A stretch of DNA of 64,000 bases. Origin: Rhizomys pruinosus (taxonomy: Eukaryota > Chordata > Mammalia > Rodentia > Spalacidae). Below are positions 58,480 to 64,000 of this stretch, piece by piece. The position numbers and the translations under genes were made by a program. Within the stretch, counting starts at the first letter, position 1. Every line of letters starts with the position of its first letter. The stretch covers positions 910,858 through 974,857 of the forward strand of contig VZQC01000348.1 of NCBI GenBank assembly GCA_009823505.1, written 5' to 3'. Under the pieces are notes generated by a model. The model saw only the letters and a list, made by a program, of their open reading frames with translations. It was not told the DNA's origin and did not search any database.

Positions 58480-58888
58480 TGTGCTAGATAGCTTTAGTGT
58501 CAACTTGACACACTTGGGCTGAGGGAGCCTCAACTGAGGAATTGGCTCGATTGGACTGGCCTGTGGCCAGGTGTGTGGAGTATTGTCTTGATTGTTGAGC
58601 AATGTGGGAGGGCCCAGCCCACTATGGGTGTTGCCGCCCTGGGCAGGTTGTCATGTATGTTATAAGAGGGCAGTCTGGGCATGTTCCAGGAGAGCAAGAC
58701 AGTAAGCAGCATTCCTCCATGACCTATGCTTCAGCTCCTGCCTCCAGGTTCCTTCCCTGAGTTCCTACCTTGGGCTCCCTGAGTGATGAACTTTAACCCA
58801 GGAGGTGTGAGCTGAATAAACCCTTTCCTCCCCAAGTTGGTGTCAGTCAGAATGTTTTGTCACAGCAATGGAAAACTGAACTAGAGCA
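58480..58888 (+). mobile_element. Solo LTR, ERVL/MaLR type
   Basis: It begins tgtgctagatag and ends aactagagca. It contains 'gtgtcaacttgacacac', a TATA-like 'gttataagagg' (58660) and 'gctgaataaacccttt' (poly(A) signal near 58815). These phrases are familiar from rodent ERVL-related LTRs. It is of a different family from the MaLR at 51-55 kb. Confidence 0.75.
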
Positions 58889-59134
58889 CTTGGGATTCTA
58901 GCCTTTCCATTCTCACTTGTTACCTATCACTGAAGAGCCAAGCCTCAAGTCTAACTTCTTCACCACATGGCTCTTTCCTACTTTCCTATCTCAATTCTTT
59001 ATTTTAACTAATTTAACTATTTTAACTTTTTACATGTCCTCATATCTTCTAAATCTGTCCTCTCCTTATCAACTTGTATCTCATCCAAAGCTATCACTGG
59101 AAATTCCAAAAGGCCAAACTTTCCTTTATTTTCT
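58889..59134. other. Intergenic, nothing recognised
   Basis: Pyrimidine-rich; no repeat placed. Confidence 0.45.
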
Positions 59135-59220
59135 TCAATATATATTTTATTGAATTTGTGTGCATTTCATACATCTTAATCATATTTAGATGCATCCCCT
59201 ATTTGCACCCCCATAGAGAG
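59135..59220 (-). mobile_element. Short L1 3' tip
   Basis: The stretch 'ttttattgaatttgtgtgca', then 'catatttagatgcatcccc' is the complement of an L1 3' end. Very short. Confidence 0.6.
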
Positions 59221-60884
59221 TTCTTTATTGATGAGCATTTATGAATGTGAAAATTGTTGTTAGTAATATAGGTAAAAGCTTTAGAAAAATAATATGAATT
59301 TTAACAAATAACTTTGCTTTCAATTTTCTTTACACATTATTTTTCTAAAGCAATATAGATCACTACTAATTGGGTACCATCATAATATTGACTCCCATCT
59401 ATAGCTGGCAGTGAGGTTATAAAACATAAGTAGAAATACACTGTGATCCAGAACATCAAATGAACTGTAAGTTGTAAAGTAGTTGAAAACTGGTTGCACA
59501 GCCAGTGAAGATTTCAAAGTCTTGATAATGTGTTTTGTGTTCAAAAGCTGTGGCTACAGTATTGGGAAATCAATGTGCTATAACAAATTTACAGCAATGT
59601 TAATTTTCTCTGCAGAAAGAGGCATCTCCCACATGGGGAAAATATTCTGGGATGACATGATCCAATTCTTATGTTGTGATGTCAAATTTACTGTAACTTA
59701 GTCACACAAAGGGTGCTGATTGGATCTGTGGCTGGATGCACTTTTTTATTGGGGTGTTATTTCTGATAATTTTTCTTTGGCTTTCTCTCTCACTCTTTAT
59801 TTCTCTGTCAATATGTTTTTCACTGTCTGTATTACCTTCTTTTTTTTTTGCATCTTAATATTGTTGGCTGCTGACAATTACTTTATTATGACACTTTCCT
59901 TAAGAGGTTACAACTGGCTATTTTTCCTTACTCTTGTTGAATAGAGTAGCTATTGCTCCATTTTGATTATACAATCCAGTAAAAAATATTACATCTTGTT
60001 TACACAAGTAAACAACCATCATCTCCAAACACTTCAAGCATCACAGACTGACAACTGGTGTCAATATATAATGTTTGTGAATAAGCCAAATCATACTTGA
60101 TATACCAGATAGAAGCCCTTACCATTTACATCAAAGGTAGCCTCCACATGTGGAATTATAAAAATGACTGTCCCAAGAATATGTGGTACACACACTGGAG
60201 GCACCCTTGTTGCATGTCGTGAACCTTATCCAGGCCACTTGCTACAGAGCCTTTCAGCCTAGATCCCCACGAAACAACATGAGGAATGTTTCTCCTTCTG
60301 TGCTACACAGCCATTTCAATGGCACGCACACTGAGTACTTTGAGTCATAATGTACGACTTGAGGACTAATATTAGTGACGGAAACTAGACTGAAATTTCC
60401 TGCCATTGGCTGTGGTCATATGACCAAGTGGAATCAGGAGAGCTTAGCATAAATTCCAGCCTAGAAACATTTTCACTTTTAAATCCATTGATTTTGTCAG
60501 TTCTCATAATTGATTTTATATTTTATGGCACAATAGGCACTATATGAACATGGAAAACAGTACAAATAATAACAACCATACAATACAAAACAGCAGCAAT
60601 AATGAAGGCTATGATAATGCACTGCCATGCTCTGCATGGTATAGTTTAGCATTGTGCAAGCATTTCTCTCTGCTCTAAGCTATGCATGAGATGTTACTAG
60701 CTGTAGCAAGTTTCTTCCCTGAATTCTCCACAATCGTGAAGTTGTGAGTTAAGATAGCACCTTTCTTTCATAAATTATATTGTATTTGGAATATTTTCTT
60801 GGATAAATAAAAAAAGATAATAGCCATGACCTGGGGCTTAAAATTTTAATTTATTTAAACATATTTTTGCATGTATTGACCTTT
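59221..60884. other. Intergenic, nothing recognised
   Basis: No gene or repeat placed; frames of 72-74 codons have no domain. Confidence 0.55.
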
Positions 60885-61000
60885 TATATTTATTTCTGTA
60901 TGTGTATCAATGTACTGTCTGCATGCAGGTTTGTGCACCCATATCGTGCAATGCCGCAGAGGTCAGAAGAGGGTGTCAGATTCCCTTGGAACTGGAGTTC
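60885..61000 (-). mobile_element. Truncated B3 SINE (tail-side half)
   Basis: Tail-side half of a minus-strand B3, ending at 'ggaactggagtt'. The tRNA-like head is missing and purine-rich sequence leading into the microsatellite follows. Confidence 0.85.
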
Positions 61001-61044
61001 TCCTGGAATTGAGAGAGACTTAGAGTGAGAGAGAGCAAGAGCAA

Positions 61045-61054
61045 GATATCTATC

Positions 61055-61097
<43 letters not shown>

Positions 61098-61116
61098 ATC
61101 TATCTATCTATCTATC

Positions 61117-61163
<47 letters not shown>

Positions 61164-61164
61164 A
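61045..61164. repeat. (ATCT)n microsatellite
   Basis: About 28 tetranucleotide units with a few CATC interruptions. Likely highly polymorphic. Confidence 0.97.
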
Positions 61165-61581
61165 CCTAATCTTTTCAAGGTCAGTAAGGGCTTTATAGAG
61201 AGACCTATTAGACAGAATGTGTATAATTTTGTTTTTACCACACAATCTCTTCAAGCAGTATGACTCCAGTAACTCTCTTCCTTTCCTGGTACTGGACCCT
61301 GAAACTCATGAAGACCTGGGAAGTTAGTGAATGACCTACAGTATTTCAATTAGGAATCTTCAGAGAAGACATGTTCAGGTAAACTTACTGTGTCAAAGTG
61401 TTAAGACCATTGTTCTCATATTAATACAAAAGCCAAATATATACCTTTTAAAACTTGTAGCTCATTTTTTTCTGAGGGGATCAATATTGAAGTTAAAGCT
61501 GACCAACTCATTATCAACGAGTTATATATTCCATAAAAGTATAATTCACTGCCCTCCAGGAATAGTTGCTGGTTGATCTTT
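61165..61581. other. Intergenic, nothing recognised
   Basis: No repeat or gene placed. Confidence 0.5.
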
Positions 61582-61596
61582 AAAATGTATAATTGC

Positions 61597-61737
61597 GCCA
61601 GGCGTGGTGGCACACGCCTTTAATCCTAGCACTTGGGAGGCAGAGGCAGGCGGATCTTTGTGAGTTCAAGGCCAGCCTGGTCTACAGAGTGAGTTCCAGG
61701 ACAGCTGGGGCTACAGGGAGACCCTGTCTCGAAAAGA

Positions 61738-61765
<28 letters not shown>
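61597..61765 (+). mobile_element. B1 SINE, best preserved in window
   Basis: Full-length B1 with intact A-box region (gtggtggcacacgcc), B-box region (gagttcaaggcc) and a ~29-bp pure A tail. Target-site copies aaaatgtataattgc (61582-61596) and aaaatgtaaaattgc (61766-61780) differ at one base. This is probably the youngest SINE here. Confidence 0.96.
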
Positions 61766-61771
<6 letters not shown>

Positions 61772-61780
61772 TAAAATTGC

Positions 61781-62679
61781 TTTTCTCTATTAATATGTTG
61801 ATCAAGAAAGCTGAAAGGTACTAAGAACTTTTGAGGCCACACAATAGGCATGAGCCTCATCCAGGACACTTGCTATGGAGGGTTTCATCACATTGCCAAG
61901 CATTTTCTTAGGTCATAAATTATCAAGGTAACACCCATCTAGTTTAATTTCAAATTCATATCACTTAACCTCATTAAATTTTGAATATTCTATCTCAAGT
62001 GATTTCTTATATTATGCAAATATTTTGAAAATATTATTACTTTATTTTTAGCAAACTAAAACATCATTTAAATGCTACAGGAGATAAAATTATATCAATT
62101 GCACACAGAGTTTTGCTTTGATATATTCCTACAACTGCATAGTCTTTACATCACATGACACATTAAAATTAATCATATTATGAGATTAAAAATTTTGAAA
62201 ATCAAATATTAGAAGGGGTGATAACCATGTACTCTACATTCAGCAGAATTATAACAATTTTGTTGCGATTTGTAGAGGGCAGATTTTTATTTGATGGATT
62301 TTCAAACAAGAACTCCTTCCCTACTTATAAAGTTTATTTCTCCCTCTTCAATATTTGTTTACCAAGGAATAAAGTCATTTTACTAAAGAAACCTACAGAA
62401 CACTAAGTAAGTGCTTGAGGCAGAAAATAAATTTGGACCTGATTATATTTTACAAATGAAAAGATTACCATATTTCAGAATTGGGGTTTCGTTTATGTGA
62501 TCGTTTTCCAAGTAAATGAGTCCCCATATTTTTTGATTGTAAAATCTTATGGTCTACTGATTTAGGAGCATCACATATCTTTTCAAATATATTGTTCAGG
62601 ACGAGATCAAGATATTTCACCTGTTTACAAAGTTACAATTCTCAGAGTCATTTACATTTCTCTCATTTCTATTTTTACT
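61781..62679. other. Intergenic, nothing recognised
   Basis: AT-rich. Confidence 0.55.
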
Positions 62680-62815
62680 TTTTTAAAATGGGGTTTCCTG
62701 TGTTGCAGGCTAGACTTACACTGTTTTTTGTAGCTGAGCCCACATCAAACTCTTAACTAATCTTCCTGTCTTCATTTCAAAACTGCTTGGATGGGTTTCC
62801 ATATCTGGCTCTTCA
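62680..62815 (-). mobile_element. Possible very old B1-type relic
   Basis: The stretch 'aatggggtttcctgtgttgc', 'aggctagacttacactg' and 'tcaaactcttaactaatctt' keeps the minus-strand B1 order at low identity. Confidence 0.4.
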
Positions 62816-63382
62816 CATACTCTTAAAAAAGGCAAACACAAATTATACATTTTTGTTTATCTCAAATACATTTTTAAAGTGATATGCATCTTTTATGTAT
62901 GGAACTTAACCAAAGTAAATTTAAATGAGACTTTCTTTATTTATAGTCAGAGACCCTCAAATATTGATTGTTGTTTATTTATTGTGAAATGCAAGAGAGA
63001 GGCATAAAACAGTAATTGAGGAATTAAAGTTCTGCTTCACTTTTTAATTTCCCTTCTTAGAGGTTTATGGCTGACCTTTATGACTGCCTGGATATAGCTT
63101 TCATGGTTTAATCATAAATAATTCGGCAATTCAAATGCAATAATATCACATATGATGTATTTTTCCTAAGCTATAAAATGCATTTTAAGACACTAAGCAT
63201 GAACAAAGGTTAATAAAGGTTTGGTGTTTCATTGCTACCTAGTGCCATCTTGGTAAATTAAGTTTCTGCTTGCTGTTAGGCCATGAACAGAAGGTCAGCT
63301 TGGAATATTTTCACTCTGTTGTATTAGATTCCTTATCAAACTTTGTAGTGTTTAAAAGTGTTTTCTGTAAGTGTGAGATATA
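62816..63382. other. Intergenic, nothing recognised
   Basis: AT-rich. Confidence 0.5.
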
Positions 63383-63391
63383 TTCTCTCTC

Positions 63392-63427
<36 letters not shown>

Positions 63428-63428
63428 G
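63383..63428. repeat. (TC)n microsatellite
   Basis: About 22 TC units with one CG interruption. The 71-codon frame over it is a dipeptide artefact. Confidence 0.96.
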
Positions 63429-64000
63429 TCCATTCATTTTCTTCCTCTTTATCTTTCCTATCTCCATGAAGAACAGTTAAAATGAACTATTTCCTTAAAA
63501 ATAAGAATTTCACCCTTGAAAACAATAAACAGTTTTTGAACTTGAAAGAGAGATTGTTAATTGTTAGTAATAAGTAAAGGACAAAAATCCAACATGGTTG
63601 GTTTTGTTTGCAACAGAATGATACTGAGACATTTAAAAGAAAAAGAAAAGAAAAAAAATCTATCTAACCTTTCTCAAGTACTTTAAGATATGATGAACAA
63701 TATTGTTTGACATACACTAATATTGACTTCCTCAAAAGAAGGTTTATGCAGTATTATTTCATTTCTAAAACTCAGAAATTCTTTGGTGAATCAGGTCATC
63801 ATTAAAGCAATTATACATCTAACCTTTTTCTAAATAATTTTGTGGATTTTTTCATACATACATGAGCCTCGAGGTAATAATTAGTACAAAACAATCAGAG
63901 TTACTTAAGGAGTTCAGTTATTATCCTAGTCCACCATACTGTATGTCATCCACTCTATTTTAATGTGTAAATAATTTTTATACCTTTCATAATATTTGTA
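63429..64000. other. Intergenic, nothing recognised
   Basis: AT-rich to the window end. Confidence 0.5.

Noticed and set aside
61045..61164. CRISPR-like repeat array
   Set aside because: It is a pure tetranucleotide microsatellite without spacers, in a rodent genome.

Overview
This window looks like gene-free, AT-rich intergenic DNA from a muroid-type (mouse-related) rodent. The evidence is its repeat content. B1 (7SL-derived), B3 (B2-superfamily, tRNA-derived) and B4 SINEs are scattered on both strands, alongside many 5'-truncated or rearranged LINE-1 (L1) fragments and MaLR/ERVL-type LTR elements. B1, B2/B3 and B4 together occur in mouse-related rodents. Several B1 copies share a 3' part reading 'gctggggctacagggagac', which differs from the usual house-mouse B1, so the species is probably not Mus; I cannot name it. 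I found no intact protein-coding gene, rRNA, true tRNA gene, CRISPR array or prokaryotic feature. The long ORFs are L1 ORF2 fragments, MaLR internal sequence, SINE antisense frames or chance frames.

Layout. 1-10.4 kb: B3 and B1 SINEs, a minus-strand L1 3' end, an ancient L1 tip, and two L1 copies with classic 5' inversions (7.3-9.3 kb and 9.5-10.4 kb). 10.4-14.2 kb: two diverged homologous blocks (an old local duplication), a CAG repeat, and B1, B4 and B3 SINEs. 14.2-25.3 kb: a direct tandem duplication of a ~5.3-kb unit, with a partial third copy of its middle wedged between the two. Each unit carries B1, B3, an L1 3' tip, an LTR-like promoter segment and a 5'-truncated L1 containing a ~55-bp internal poly(A). 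25.3-28.5 kb: the longest stretch with no recognisable repeat. 28.5-37.9 kb: SINEs with clear target-site duplications inside older L1 pieces, including L1 5'-UTR monomers.

37.9-40.0 kb: a MaLR internal region plus partial LTR that ends in poly(A) at the LTR cleavage site, which indicates a reverse-transcribed element mRNA, followed by two head-to-head L1 tips. 40-48.8 kb: mostly quiet, with B1, B3 and one L1 ORF2 fragment. 48.8-55.8 kb: a multi-level nest. A minus-strand L1 was split by a plus-strand L1 tip, a two-LTR MaLR and a solo MaLR LTR. The MaLR itself received an unknown ~576-bp LTR-like insert and a B3. 55.8-64 kb: another L1 5' end with short tandem monomers, an ERVL-type solo LTR, SINEs and microsatellites.

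No previously undescribed biological system is evident. The points most worth following up are the tandem duplication (real or an assembly artefact), the polyadenylated MaLR retrocopy, the nested insertion stack, the unclassified 576-bp insert, and one weak candidate non-coding exon in the repeat-poor stretch. Element boundaries were judged by eye from copy-to-copy comparison and remembered family features, so most ends are good to about 5-30 bp.
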